Shown here: positions 11,967 to 21,156 of the stretch, one piece after another
Layout: every line of letters begins with the position of its first letter
Position numbering within the stretch: position 1 is the first letter of the stretch
Notes under the pieces: model-generated
The model's database searches: none
What the model was told of the DNA's origin: nothing
Seen by the model: the letters and a program-made list of their open reading frames with translations, nothing else
Translations under genes and position numbers: made by a program
NCBI GenBank assembly: GCA_029861845.1
Contig: JAOTYM010000019.1
Span: 1 to 43,881 of the forward strand
Origin: Gammaproteobacteria bacterium
Lineage (GTDB): Bacteria; Pseudomonadota; Gammaproteobacteria; Acidiferrobacterales; SPGG2
Direction: 5' to 3'
Length of the DNA: 43,881 nucleotides

Positions 11967-12809
11967 ATGACCGACCTCTTCGGCAGGGCAATCAGGCGCC
12001 CGAGCAGTTTGACACGATTGGTTCTGCTGGTGGCGTTTTCCGCCACCCTAATGGTACTGGATCACCAAGGCAACCACCTGCCAAAGATCCGCGCCACACT
12101 TGCTGTCCTCGTTTACCCGATCCAATTTGCCGCTGCCCTACCGGTACGTGCCAGTAGTTGGGTTTCGGAGTTGCTCGCCACTGAGAAAACATTGCGAGAA
12201 CGTAACAGGCGACTGCAGGCTGAGCGCTCGGCCCACTTAGCGCGCTTGCAGAAGCTTGAGGCATTAGAAGCAGAAAACGCTCGCTTGCGCGACCTGCTGG
12301 GCTCGGCCGAGCGCGTGGCCGATAGGGCGGTGGTCGCCGAACTGGTACAAGTAAGCTTAGAACCTTTTACGCGCAAGATCGTGGTAAACAAAGGCAAACG
12401 CGATGAGGTCTATGTCGGACAACCCGTTATCGATGCCTATGGAATCGTTGGCCAGATTACCGAGGTCGGGGTTTTAACCAGCAAATCAACCCTCATTACC
12501 GATCCCGGTCATGCGATATCGGTTGTACTTAACCGCAATGGTCTACGTACTGTGGTGTTCGGCACCGGTGCGTTCGATCGCGTGAGCGTACCCTACCTGA
12601 CGCCGTCGGCAGATATTCAAGAAGGCGATCTACTCGTTAGTTCAGGTATGGGCGGAAATTTCCCACCGGGATACCCGGTAGCCCAAGTAACAGAAATAAT
12701 AAGAGACGCCAACGAGGCGTTTCTAAAGATCAGCGCCAAGCCGATGGCGCGTCTTAACTATGGCAAGGAAGTACTGTTGATTTGGCCCGGGAGATCGGGC
12801 CGAACATGA
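11967..12809 (+). CDS. mreC: rod shape-determining protein MreC
   Basis: Bitopic inner-membrane protein of 280 aa with a periplasmic domain that activates PBP2/RodA. One membrane helix lies near residues 14-32, followed by a coiled coil (LLATEKTLRERNRRLQAERS and on to about residue 110), then the double beta-barrel domain with IVVNKGKRDEVYVGQPVIDA and LLVSSGMGGNFPPGYPVAQV. It sits 15 bp after mreB and 10 bp before mreD. Length and order are normal. Confidence 0.96.
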   Translation: MTDLFGRAIRRPSSLTRLVLLVAFSATLMVLDHQGNHLPKIRATLAVLVYPIQFAAALPVRASSWVSELLATEKTLRERNRRLQAERSAHLARLQKLEALEAENARLRDLLGSAERVADRAVVAELVQVSLEPFTRKIVVNKGKRDEVYVGQPVIDAYGIVGQITEVGVLTSKSTLITDPGHAISVVLNRNGLRTVVFGTGAFDRVSVPYLTPSADIQEGDLLVSSGMGGNFPPGYPVAQVTEIIRDANEAFLKISAKPMARLNYGKEVLLIWPGRSGRT

Positions 12810-12819
12810 GCACAGCTAA

Positions 12820-13311
12820 ATGAACGGTATTAGTCCTATGCGTAGTATCACCGTGATCAGCGCCACATTCCTGGTCGCCTACCTACTAATATTGCTGCCA
12901 GGACCGGAATGGGCGGCACAATTTCGCCCGAATTGGGTGGGGTTGGTGCTGATCTATTGGTGCATCGCTGCGCCTGGGCGAGTGGGCATTGGTACTGGCT
13001 GGCTGGTCGGCATCATCCTAGATCTTTTGTACGGCTCACTCCTAGGACAACATGCGTTGGCGATGGTAGTCATCGCATTTATCGCCCACAAGCTACACCT
13101 GCAGATTCGTATGTTCCCAGGGTGGCAACAGGCGGCCACCGTCTTGGTCTTGCTAGTGATAAATCAACTGCTGGTGTTGTGGGTTAGAGGTGTCATTGGT
13201 GAAACAGCTACGGTTTGGCCCTATTGGACATCGAGTATAGTGGGGATGGTGATATGGCCTCTGGTATTTGTCATTCTCAGAGACATCCGGCGGCGTGGGC
13301 ACATTCAATAA
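12820..13311 (+). CDS. mreD: rod shape-determining protein MreD
   Basis: Polytopic inner-membrane protein (163 aa, about five helices) of the elongasome. The motif RPNWVGLVLIYWCIAAPGRV and the following GTGWLVGIILDLLYGSLLG are typical of proteobacterial MreD. The start may be the ATG at 12820 or the one at 12838; neither has a strong ribosome site, and translational coupling to mreC is likely. The PBP2 gene begins 2 bp after its stop. Confidence 0.93.
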   Translation: MNGISPMRSITVISATFLVAYLLILLPGPEWAAQFRPNWVGLVLIYWCIAAPGRVGIGTGWLVGIILDLLYGSLLGQHALAMVVIAFIAHKLHLQIRMFPGWQQAATVLVLLVINQLLVLWVRGVIGETATVWPYWTSSIVGMVIWPLVFVILRDIRRRGHIQ

Positions 13312-13313
13312 AC

Positions 13314-15191
13314 ATGCTCGACATTCCGCTTAAGGATTACTTTCGAGAAACGCGGGTATTTACTTCCCGCCTTACCATCGCCATCGTCGTCGTATTGCTA
13401 ATGACATTGACGCTAGTTGCTCGCCTCGTCTATCTGCAGGTAATAAATCATCGCCACTTTGCCACGCTATCTCAGGAAAATCGCATTAATACTCGGCCGA
13501 TTCCGCCGGTACGTGGACGCATTTTCGATCGTAACGGCTTGGTGCTGGCAGAGAATCTACCGGTATTTACGTTGGAGATCATTCCCGAGCAAGTGGCGGA
13601 TATGAACGCTTTGTTAGAGCAACTTGCCGGTATTGTGCAGCTTCGCGCTCCTGATATTGAGGATTTCGAGAAACAATTACGTCGGCGCCCAGGTTTTGAG
13701 AGCCTGACCTTACGCACCCACCTGAATGATGAGGAAGCAGCCCGCATCGCGGTCAATCGACCGTACTTAGACGGGGTTGAATTGCAGGCCCGCTTACAGC
13801 GGTATTACCCGCTAGGTGGACTAGGTGTACACGCAGTCGGATACGTCGGTCGTATTGATGAAAGCGAGCTCGGACGGATTGACCGATCGGTATATCGTGG
13901 TACCCAACACATCGGCAAGCTTGGTATAGAACAACGCTACGAAGACCTGTTGCTGGGCGGCGTCGGCATAGAAAAGGTCGAGGCTAACGCATACGGGCGC
14001 GCGTTGAGAACGATGGAACGCATAGCACCCGACGCAGGACAAAATTTGTACCTGAACCTCGATGCCGACTTGCAAGCCACGGCGGAAAAGGCATTGATTG
14101 GACGGCGCGGTTCCGTCATTGCGTTAGAACCTGCAACCGGGAATGTGCTCGTATTCGCAAGCATGCCCACTTACGACCCTAACCCGTTTGTAAACGGTAT
14201 CGATCCCGATTCCTACCGCCTGCTGCTGGAAGACCCGGACAAGCCGCTGATCAACCGGGCCGTCAATGGGCAGTACGCACCCGGCTCCACCATTAAGCCG
14301 TTTCTCGCACTGGCGGCGATGCAAGTTGCCGATTTCGACCCGACCGAAACGGTGATGTGTCCGGGTTGGTTCAGGCTGCCTGGATCGAGGCGCCGCTTTC
14401 GTGACTGGAAAAAATACGGACACGGAAAAGTCGACCTGCACGAGGCCGTTGTACAGTCGTGTGACGTATTCTTTTATAAGCTCGCAGTGCGTCTTGGTAT
14501 CGACTACATGCACGACTTCCTCTCGAGTTTCGGTTTCGGTATACGTACCGGCATAGATATGATTGGTGAATCGAAAGGACTAATGCCATCACCAGAATGG
14601 AAACGGGCGCGTGGCGAAGTTTGGTATCCCGGAGAGACGGTTGTAACCGGGATCGGTCAAGGGCCTGTTTTAGTAACGCCATTGCAACTTGCAACCGCCG
14701 TCAATACGCTTGCTAATCGAGGAACCAAACTCAGGCCACGCATGCTGAGATCAATCGAAGACCCCAAAACGAAGGTGCTGCAGCAAACCGTTCCCGAACG
14801 GATCGGTGAGATCAAAGTAACTGACGCCCACGATTGGGATAAACTTACTGCCAGCATGATTGACGTGGTGCATGGTGAAAAAGGGACCGCCCGCAGAATA
14901 GGTTGGAACGCCGAGTACAAAATAGCGGGTAAAACCGGGACCTCACAGGTAGTCGCCCAAGATGAGGCCTACGACGAGGAAAGTACGCCAGAACGCCTAC
15001 GCGACCACGCGCTGTTCATCGCCTTCGCACCGGCGGACGACCCGCAGATCGCCGTCGCCGTCGTGGTCGAGAACGGTGGCCATGGCAGCTCGGCCGCGGC
15101 CCCCATCGCGCGTGAACTGTTGGATGCCTACCTGCTTCCTAGCAAAATGAATACAACCGCATCTTCGGCCCACGACGCGACTGGTGACTGA
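13314..15191 (+). CDS. mrdA: penicillin-binding protein 2 (elongasome transpeptidase)
   Basis: Class B PBP of 625 aa that crosslinks peptidoglycan during elongation together with RodA. One membrane anchor is at residues 18-40; the pedestal domain has RPIPPVRGRIFDRNG and YPLGGLGVHAVGYVGRID. Transpeptidase motifs: S325-T-I-K328, S382-C-D384 (the SxD form usual in PBP2) and K540-T-G-T543. The ATG at 13314 was chosen because MLDIPLKDYFRE matches the family start; a longer frame beginning within mreD does not. Confidence 0.97.
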   Translation: MLDIPLKDYFRETRVFTSRLTIAIVVVLLMTLTLVARLVYLQVINHRHFATLSQENRINTRPIPPVRGRIFDRNGLVLAENLPVFTLEIIPEQVADMNALLEQLAGIVQLRAPDIEDFEKQLRRRPGFESLTLRTHLNDEEAARIAVNRPYLDGVELQARLQRYYPLGGLGVHAVGYVGRIDESELGRIDRSVYRGTQHIGKLGIEQRYEDLLLGGVGIEKVEANAYGRALRTMERIAPDAGQNLYLNLDADLQATAEKALIGRRGSVIALEPATGNVLVFASMPTYDPNPFVNGIDPDSYRLLLEDPDKPLINRAVNGQYAPGSTIKPFLALAAMQVADFDPTETVMCPGWFRLPGSRRRFRDWKKYGHGKVDLHEAVVQSCDVFFYKLAVRLGIDYMHDFLSSFGFGIRTGIDMIGESKGLMPSPEWKRARGEVWYPGETVVTGIGQGPVLVTPLQLATAVNTLANRGTKLRPRMLRSIEDPKTKVLQQTVPERIGEIKVTDAHDWDKLTASMIDVVHGEKGTARRIGWNAEYKIAGKTGTSQVVAQDEAYDEESTPERLRDHALFIAFAPADDPQIAVAVVVENGGHGSSAAAPIARELLDAYLLPSKMNTTASSAHDATGD

Positions 15192-15242
15192 TTATCACCG
15201 CGCCACGATTGCACTTAACGGGCGCTGTCCTAATCTTGACCT

Positions 15243-16325
15243 ATGACTGTCCTGCAACGCCTGCATCTCGATAAGCCCTTCTTTTACGGGGTGTTGGTCC
15301 TTACTACTTTGAGTCTATTGATTCTCTACAGCGCCGGCGCCGGTGAAACTCGCGTCGCAGTTGGCCAGGGTTTACGTTTTGTGGCAGGTTTTGCGGTGAT
15401 GCTGTTGGTAGCCCAGATTCCGCCGTACCAGCTTGCGCGCTGGTCACTGCATATTTACTTGATCGGACTGACACTGCTAGTACTGGTGCTCGTGGTCGGC
15501 GCCAGCGGCAGAGGCGCACAACGCTGGATTGACCTGGGGTTGTTCAATTTCCAGCCCTCCGAGATCATGAAGCTGGCCATTCCCATGGCGTTGGCCGGTT
15601 ACCTTTCTCGCCGCCCGCTACCGCCGCCGCTACCGGTGGTCGCAGTAGCAGGGGCACTAATCCTGACGCCGACACTGTTGATCGTACGCCAACCTGACTT
15701 GGGCACGGCAGTTCTCGTGATGATGGCGGGTCTCTTTACGCTGTTTTTGGCCGGGATGCGATGGCGGGTGATTATCGCCATGCTTGCCACCGTCGCCGCG
15801 TTGATACCGATGGCGTGGACCTACCTTCACGACTATCAAAAGCAACGTATCTTGACGTTATTTAGCCCGGACGCGGATCCGCTGGGCACCGGTTATCATA
15901 TCATCCAATCAATGATTGCCGTAGGTTCGGGCGGACTTTACGGCAAGGGTTGGTTTAACAGCAGCCAAACACAGCTAGAATATCTTCCAGAAAGTTCGAC
16001 AGACTTTGTTTTTGCTGTTTTTGCTGAGGAATTCGGATTGATTGGTATTCTCGTGATCTTTGCTGCCTACTTGTTCGTTGTTCTACGAGGCTTTACCATC
16101 GCATTTCATGCGCAAGACTCCTACGCTCGACTACTTGCCGGCAGTTTAACGCTTACATTTTTTCTATATTTCTTTGTCAACATTGGTATGGTGACAGGTA
16201 TACTCCCAGTGGTCGGCGTGCCTCTGCCAATGATCAGTTATGGCGGTAGTTCGTTAGTAACGTTGATGGCAGCATTCGGTATTCTTATGAGCATCCAGAC
16301 ACACAGGAAAATCCTGCAAGCATAA
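15243..16325 (+). CDS. rodA: SEDS peptidoglycan polymerase RodA
   Basis: Glycosyltransferase of the SEDS family, 360 aa with about ten membrane helices, that polymerises lipid II in complex with PBP2. Diagnostic segments: QRWIDLGLFNFQPSEIMKLA, IVRQPDLGTAVLV, LEYLPESSTDFVFAVFAEEF (carrying the conserved Asp of the active-site loop) and GVPLPMISYGGSSLV. It follows mrdA by 51 bp and precedes mltB by 10 bp, the standard order. Confidence 0.97.
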   Translation: MTVLQRLHLDKPFFYGVLVLTTLSLLILYSAGAGETRVAVGQGLRFVAGFAVMLLVAQIPPYQLARWSLHIYLIGLTLLVLVLVVGASGRGAQRWIDLGLFNFQPSEIMKLAIPMALAGYLSRRPLPPPLPVVAVAGALILTPTLLIVRQPDLGTAVLVMMAGLFTLFLAGMRWRVIIAMLATVAALIPMAWTYLHDYQKQRILTLFSPDADPLGTGYHIIQSMIAVGSGGLYGKGWFNSSQTQLEYLPESSTDFVFAVFAEEFGLIGILVIFAAYLFVVLRGFTIAFHAQDSYARLLAGSLTLTFFLYFFVNIGMVTGILPVVGVPLPMISYGGSSLVTLMAAFGILMSIQTHRKILQA

Positions 16326-16335
16326 TACGCCCTTC

Positions 16336-17334
16336 ATGCCACCTCGGTTGCCTGCCCTTTTCCTTAGTTTCGCGTTCGTTCTTTTTGCTCCAGCTCGCGC
16401 GTTGGCTGTAGATATCGCTAGCTATCCGACCCTGCAGACCTTTATCGAAGGTATCGTCAGTAAACACGGCATATCAGCAAGAAAACTCAACGAATGGTTC
16501 GAGAGCGCAACGATCCGTCAGGACATACTGCGAGCGGTCGATGCACCGAAGGAAGGTCTACCCTGGTATGAATACCGCAAGCTATTTGTAACAGAACAAA
16601 GCGCGCTTCGCGGCAAGCGATTCTGGCGAGCGAACGCCACAGCGTTATCTAATGCTCAACGTGAGTATGGCGTAGATCCGGCAACAATCGTGGCAATCAT
16701 AGGCGTCGAAACGCAGTACGGACGGAATACGGGTAGTTTTCGCATCATTGACGCATTGACAACGCTAACACTCGAATATGAGCGACGCAGTGACTTTTTC
16801 AGGGGTGAGCTAGAGCAGTATCTGCTATTAGTCCAGGAACTGAACGTGGACCCGCTCGCACTCCGAGGGTCCTACGCTGGGGCTATGGGCGTACCTCAAT
16901 TCATCCCCAGCAGCTATCGAGAGTACGCCATTGACTTCGATGGCGATGGTCGACGCGACCTTATCGGCAGCAACGCGGACGCCATTGGTAGTGTCGCAAA
17001 CTTCTTACTGCGACATGGCTGGCGCAAAGACGGGGCCGTCGTTGAGCCGCTGCAACCGGAGAAGGATCTTACTTTGTGGTTTTCCAAACTTGGCAGTATA
17101 CCGATGTTGCCGCTACGCTACTTGCTCGGTTACGGCATTGTACCGATGGAGTACAATGATAAAGATGAACCCGCAGCACTGATCACACTGGAAGAAGAGT
17201 CAGGACCCAAATACCACCTAGGACATAACAACTTCTACGTGATCACACGCTATAACCGAAGTCAGAACTATGCCATGGCGGTCTATGAGCTAAGCGAAAG
17301 CATCCGCCGGCTATATAATGTAGAAGGCCAATGA
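16336..17334 (+). CDS. mltB: lytic murein transglycosylase B
   Basis: Periplasmic peptidoglycan-cleaving enzyme of 332 aa. A Sec signal peptide ends near ARALA (residue 24); there is no lipobox, so this is a soluble form, unlike the E. coli lipoprotein. The catalytic Glu is E125 in AIIGVETQYGRNTGSF; GSYAGAMGVPQFIPSSYREY and DFDGDGRRDL are family 3 (MltB) signatures. It overlaps rlpA by 4 bp (ATGA), so the two are translationally coupled. Confidence 0.96.
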   Translation: MPPRLPALFLSFAFVLFAPARALAVDIASYPTLQTFIEGIVSKHGISARKLNEWFESATIRQDILRAVDAPKEGLPWYEYRKLFVTEQSALRGKRFWRANATALSNAQREYGVDPATIVAIIGVETQYGRNTGSFRIIDALTTLTLEYERRSDFFRGELEQYLLLVQELNVDPLALRGSYAGAMGVPQFIPSSYREYAIDFDGDGRRDLIGSNADAIGSVANFLLRHGWRKDGAVVEPLQPEKDLTLWFSKLGSIPMLPLRYLLGYGIVPMEYNDKDEPAALITLEEESGPKYHLGHNNFYVITRYNRSQNYAMAVYELSESIRRLYNVEGQ

Positions 17335-18137
17335 GAAAGTCGCTGCCCATATTGTTGGCGCTTTTTTTGGCCGCGTGCAGCGGTGTTCACAAAAAGGGCG
17401 GTTACTTCGAAGACGACGGCCCTCCCAAGCGAGCATCCGTTGACATTGCCAGTATCGACGACGCTGTACCACGTGCGGAACCCCTTAGCGAGTACGGCAA
17501 TCGACCTTATGTTGTCCATGGCAGAGCATACTATCCGCTTAAAGATGCCAACGGTTATAAAGAGCGGGGTATCGCCTCTTGGTACGGGAAAAAATTTCAT
17601 GGAAGACGCACATCGAGTGGCGAGCCCTATGACATGTATGCCATGACTGCGGCTCATAAAACCCTTCCCTTGCCGAGTTATGTGCAGGTACAAAACCTAA
17701 AGAATGGACGTTCAGTTATCGTGCGGGTAAATGACCGCGGTCCTTTTATTGATAACCGCATTATCGACTTGTCGTTTTCGGCCGCCACCAAGCTCGGTAT
17801 CGTTGGGACGGGTACGGGAATAGTGCAAGTTGCGGTGGTGGGTGCGGGCACCACCGAATTCTCCGAGCCGACGCCAGCACCGAGTGGGCGAACCCATGCG
17901 CCGCTGCGTCTTTATCTGCAGCTGGGGGCATTCACGAACCACGAAAACGCCGACAACCTACGATCGCGCTTGCGACCAGCACAATTAGGCCCGATATTCA
18001 TAACCAGCGAAGCTCAGGGCAGTGTCCGTATGTTCCGCGTCCGGGTAGGACCCCTGGCTAGCGTGGCCGAAAGCGACCGCCTAGTGCAGCGGGCGATGGA
18101 ATACGGCATCGCCGATGCCCACATCGTGATCGAATAG
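17331..18137 (+). CDS. rlpA: septal ring lytic transglycosylase RlpA (lipoprotein, DPBB and SPOR domains)
   Basis: Lipoprotein of 268 aa; the lipobox LAAC puts the modified Cys at residue 16. The double-psi beta-barrel reads GIASWYGKKFHGRRTSSGE, then TAAHKTLPLPSYVQV and VNDRGPFIDNRIIDLS, with the catalytic Asp in NDRGP. A C-terminal SPOR domain (LYLQLGAFTNHENADNLRSR to the end) binds denuded glycan at the septum. Overlapping mltB and preceding dat is the usual order, except that dacA, normally between rlpA and dat, is absent. Confidence 0.95.
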   Translation: MRKSLPILLALFLAACSGVHKKGGYFEDDGPPKRASVDIASIDDAVPRAEPLSEYGNRPYVVHGRAYYPLKDANGYKERGIASWYGKKFHGRRTSSGEPYDMYAMTAAHKTLPLPSYVQVQNLKNGRSVIVRVNDRGPFIDNRIIDLSFSAATKLGIVGTGTGIVQVAVVGAGTTEFSEPTPAPSGRTHAPLRLYLQLGAFTNHENADNLRSRLRPAQLGPIFITSEAQGSVRMFRVRVGPLASVAESDRLVQRAMEYGIADAHIVIE

Positions 18138-18210
18138 TTAGCCCAACTTGACAGCGGCCGAGGCAAGATGTTCTTCTCCGGGGTTCCATAGTCGTCTCGA
18201 GATAGTCCTT

Positions 18211-19113
18211 ATGGCGGTTTCAGAGCCGAGTGTCGGTGGCAACAACGCGATTACACCAACCGTCTATCTAGACGGGGAGTTTATGCCCCCGACAAAAGCC
18301 ACAATTTCACCGTTGGATCGGGGTTTTATCTTCGGCGACGGTATCTACGAGGTAGTGCCGGTATTCAATGGTCGTCCCTTCCGACTCGTACATCATCTGC
18401 GACGTTTACGGCATAGTCTTGCTGCCGTTGGCATCGACAGTCCAATCGGGGACACCGATTGGCACCGCATATTGCAACGCCTTGTCGACGACAATGGCGC
18501 CGGTGACCAGTACCTATACCTACAGATTACCCGCGGCATCGCCCCACGGGATCACGTATTCCCAGTAGATACGAAACCAACGGTGTTCGCCTATGCGCAA
18601 CCAACGGTCTACGCTGAACCGACCGCAACCGTGGAAGGTGTATCGACGATCACTACCGAAGACATCCGCTGGCAGCGGTGCGATATCAAATCCACGTCTT
18701 TGTTGGCGGCGGTCATGCTGCGTCAGCAAGCGGCAGAGAAGGGATCAGTCGAAACGTTGTTGGTTCGTAACGGTCTTATCACCGAGGGTGCGGCCAGCAA
18801 CGTGTTTATGGTTGTCGCTAGCAATCTCATCACCCCGCCGACTGGCGCTTACATTCTTGCAGGCATTACCCGCGAGCTCATTCTTGAACTTGCCAAGCGA
18901 CATAACATTCCCGCGACCGAACGCGATATTGAAGAAAAAGAACTTGCTGCCGCCAGTGAGATATGGATTGCGAGCTCCACGCAGGAGATCAAGCCGGTGA
19001 CCACTGTCGACGGTTCGCCAGTAGGTGCTGGCACACCCGGCCCCGTATTCACACGCTTACTAGCCCTGTATCAGGAGTACAAACGCGCTTTTTGCGAAGG
19101 CCGCGTTGATTAG
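18211..19113 (+). CDS. dat: D-alanine/D-amino acid aminotransferase (fold-type IV PLP enzyme)
   Basis: Aminotransferase of 300 aa. SPLDRGFIFGDGIYEVVPVF is the fold-IV N-terminal signature, K160 (CDIKSTSLLAAVM) binds PLP, and E192 in TEGAASNVF contacts the pyridine nitrogen. I use the ATG at 18211; a TTG at 18148 would add 21 residues of no family resemblance. The position between rlpA and lipB supports the D-amino acid branch, with D-alanine for the cell wall as the likely product, rather than branched-chain aminotransferase or aminodeoxychorismate lyase, though these relatives are hard to separate by eye. Confidence 0.9.
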   Translation: MAVSEPSVGGNNAITPTVYLDGEFMPPTKATISPLDRGFIFGDGIYEVVPVFNGRPFRLVHHLRRLRHSLAAVGIDSPIGDTDWHRILQRLVDDNGAGDQYLYLQITRGIAPRDHVFPVDTKPTVFAYAQPTVYAEPTATVEGVSTITTEDIRWQRCDIKSTSLLAAVMLRQQAAEKGSVETLLVRNGLITEGAASNVFMVVASNLITPPTGAYILAGITRELILELAKRHNIPATERDIEEKELAAASEIWIASSTQEIKPVTTVDGSPVGAGTPGPVFTRLLALYQEYKRAFCEGRVD

Positions 19114-19148
19114 ATCGAACTCGGGCCCGGCGTAGACTGGGCACGCAG

Positions 19149-19838
19149 ATGACGTTAAAAGTTCCTCTATCTAGTAACGACGTTGTGGTGCGTGAATTGG
19201 GGCACGTGGAATACCTCGAGTCGTGGCGTGCCATGCAATTCTTTAACCAACATCGAGACCCATCGACGACAGACGAGCTGTGGTTGTTGACCCATCCCGC
19301 TGTCTATACGGTTGGTCTGAAAGGAAAGGACCGTACATTCGTCAGCGCTCACGGCATTCCGTTCGTGCATAGCGATCGCGGTGGCGACATCACCTACCAC
19401 GGGCCCGGACAGATCATCGCCTATATCCTTATGGATCTGCGAAGGCGTCGCTGGGGCGTTAAAAAGCTCGTTCATGCCCTCGAGCAATCGGTGATTGATT
19501 TGCTGGCCCGGCACCACATCGCGGGCGTCAGACGCCCAGGGGCCCCAGGGGTATATGTGGACGGCAAGAAGATTTCCGCCCTAGGCCTGCGAGTGAGTCG
19601 GGGGCTAAGCACACATGGACTCGCGCTAAATATAGACATGGACCTCGAACCGTTCTCGGCCATTGATCCGTGTGGCTATCCGGGGCTAGAAGTCACGCAA
19701 CTGTCAGCGCTAGGGATTGGTATGGGCGTGCAACATGCGATGGAATCGCTTACTGAACATCTTCGGCAAAATCTAGCCTACCGTACATCGCGGCGAATCG
19801 AGCATCTGGCGAAAGCGACGGAGCAAACAGCATCGTGA
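19149..19838 (+). CDS. lipB: octanoyl-[ACP]:protein N-octanoyltransferase
   Basis: Transfers octanoate from ACP to lipoyl domains. Of its 229 aa, the catalytic pair is K141 (VDGKKISALGLR) and C175 (AIDPCGYPGLEVTQ), spaced 34 residues apart as in E. coli (K135/C169). RGGDITYHGPGQIIAY is the family signature. The gene lies 35 bp after dat; ybeD, which normally separates them, is missing. The stop overlaps the next GTG by 4 bp. lipA is not next to it. Confidence 0.96.
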   Translation: MTLKVPLSSNDVVVRELGHVEYLESWRAMQFFNQHRDPSTTDELWLLTHPAVYTVGLKGKDRTFVSAHGIPFVHSDRGGDITYHGPGQIIAYILMDLRRRRWGVKKLVHALEQSVIDLLARHHIAGVRRPGAPGVYVDGKKISALGLRVSRGLSTHGLALNIDMDLEPFSAIDPCGYPGLEVTQLSALGIGMGVQHAMESLTEHLRQNLAYRTSRRIEHLAKATEQTAS

Positions 19839-20665
19839 GTATCCCGGGCTGGCAGGAGATCGTTGCATTACTTTTGCTCCCCCCTGCATCACTTATCCTG
19901 ATCGCGATGGTAGGTTTCCTCATCTATAGCAAGTGGACATGGGCCGGTAGCGTGGTCATTTTCACGGCCCTGGCCTTGATGATCGCCCTAAGCCTACCGC
20001 GTACCGGTCAGCTGCTGATGGCTTCTCTGGAAGCCTACGCCGCCCCACTTCATGCAGGCGCCCTGGATCAAGCGCAGAAGGACGCCAAGGCGATTGTTGT
20101 TTTGGCTAGCGGTCGCTACGCCGATGCCCCTGAGTTCGGTGGAGATACGGTGAATCGACCGACATTGGAACGCCTGCGATACGGCGTCTACTTACACCGG
20201 CGAATCGAGTTGCCACTGCTCGTAAGTGGTGGTGGCGTTGGCGGTGAAAAGATATCCGAAGCCGAACTCATGCAGCAGGTCTTGCAGCAAGACTATAAGC
20301 TTGTTGCCAATTGGCAGGAGAAACATTCACGCAATACCTTCGAAAATGCGTTGGAGAGCGCCGAGCTTTTACGCGCGGCAAGCATCGAACATGTGATCCT
20401 GGTTACACACGGGTATCATATGCGGCGCGCTATCTGGTCGTTTGAACAAATGGGCGTAAAGGTGACAGCGGCGCCGATGGGGTTGACGACACTGGGATAC
20501 CGGGGGCGAACCGTTCATGCCTATCTGCCATCCGCCCGGGGACTTTACTTGAGTAGTCTCGCCCTGCGCGAATACCTGGGTTACCTATGGTACCAATTGG
20601 CGTATCGCAATATTGATCCGGCCAAACAAGCACAGGCAGTCGCATCACCGGCATCAGCGGGATAG
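19835..20665 (+). CDS. DUF218/YdcF-type membrane protein, ElyC-like
   Basis: Membrane-anchored DUF218 protein of 276 aa. Two N-terminal hydrophobic helices (residues ~8-30 and 34-52) are followed by the DUF218 domain with AIVVLASGRYAD, LLVSGGGVGGEKISEAELM, HSRNTFENALES and VILVTHGYHMRRAIWSFEQM. This is the pattern of E. coli ElyC/YcbC, implicated in envelope/peptidoglycan homeostasis. It starts at GTG inside the lipB stop (GTGA overlap), so it is coupled to lipB and to the wall cluster. The biochemical function of DUF218 is not settled. Confidence 0.88.
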   Translation: MSIPGWQEIVALLLLPPASLILIAMVGFLIYSKWTWAGSVVIFTALALMIALSLPRTGQLLMASLEAYAAPLHAGALDQAQKDAKAIVVLASGRYADAPEFGGDTVNRPTLERLRYGVYLHRRIELPLLVSGGGVGGEKISEAELMQQVLQQDYKLVANWQEKHSRNTFENALESAELLRAASIEHVILVTHGYHMRRAIWSFEQMGVKVTAAPMGLTTLGYRGRTVHAYLPSARGLYLSSLALREYLGYLWYQLAYRNIDPAKQAQAVASPASAG

Positions 20666-20712
20666 TTCAAGTTAGTAAACGGCAGCGGCAGCAGGAATGA
20701 TTGCTGGATACG

Positions 20713-21156
20713 CTAACCCGCGAGATGTGGCCCGGCATCGAGAATCTCACCGGCGGCTAAGCGTTCTCTGGACTGCTCCTGCTCGAGAATTCGCGTTAGG
20801 CCAAACCGCACCTGGGTTGGATCAATCGGTTTGAGCCAGAAATCACTGGCGCCGTTGTCGAGGGCATACTTTCGAACCTCCAGGTCCGAAACACCGGTAA
20901 TCATGACAATAGGAATGTCTCGAAAACCAGGGAGTTTGCGCACAGCAGTCAAGAAATCGAGCCCGTCCATACCTGGCATTATATAGTCAATCAGACACAC
21001 GTCGGGTTCACGCTGGCAGCACCATGCAAGCGCCTCGTGAGCACAGGTAAAACTTACCGTATCAACACGGTGCCCGTCGCCAAATCCCTTAAGCAAATTC
21101 TCTAATACGAATAAATTGTCCGTTTCGTCGTCTAGTAGCAATATCGTTGATTTCAC
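20713..21156 (-). CDS. single-domain response regulator (CheY-like)
   Basis: Receiver domain of 147 aa with all key residues: D9/D10 acidic pocket (LLLDDET), phospho-acceptor D57 (CLIDYIMPGMDGLDF), T87 (VMITGVS) and K109 (FWLKPID). A short helical tail (QEQSRERLAAGEILDAG) follows; there is no DNA-binding or enzymatic output domain. It lies downstream of, and on the same strand as, the GGDEF-EAL gene, but 413 bp apart. It could link an unseen kinase to c-di-GMP signalling or another partner; that is inference from position only. Confidence 0.92.
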   Translation of the reverse strand: MKSTILLLDDETDNLFVLENLLKGFGDGHRVDTVSFTCAHEALAWCCQREPDVCLIDYIMPGMDGLDFLTAVRKLPGFRDIPIVMITGVSDLEVRKYALDNGASDFWLKPIDPTQVRFGLTRILEQEQSRERLAAGEILDAGPHLAG

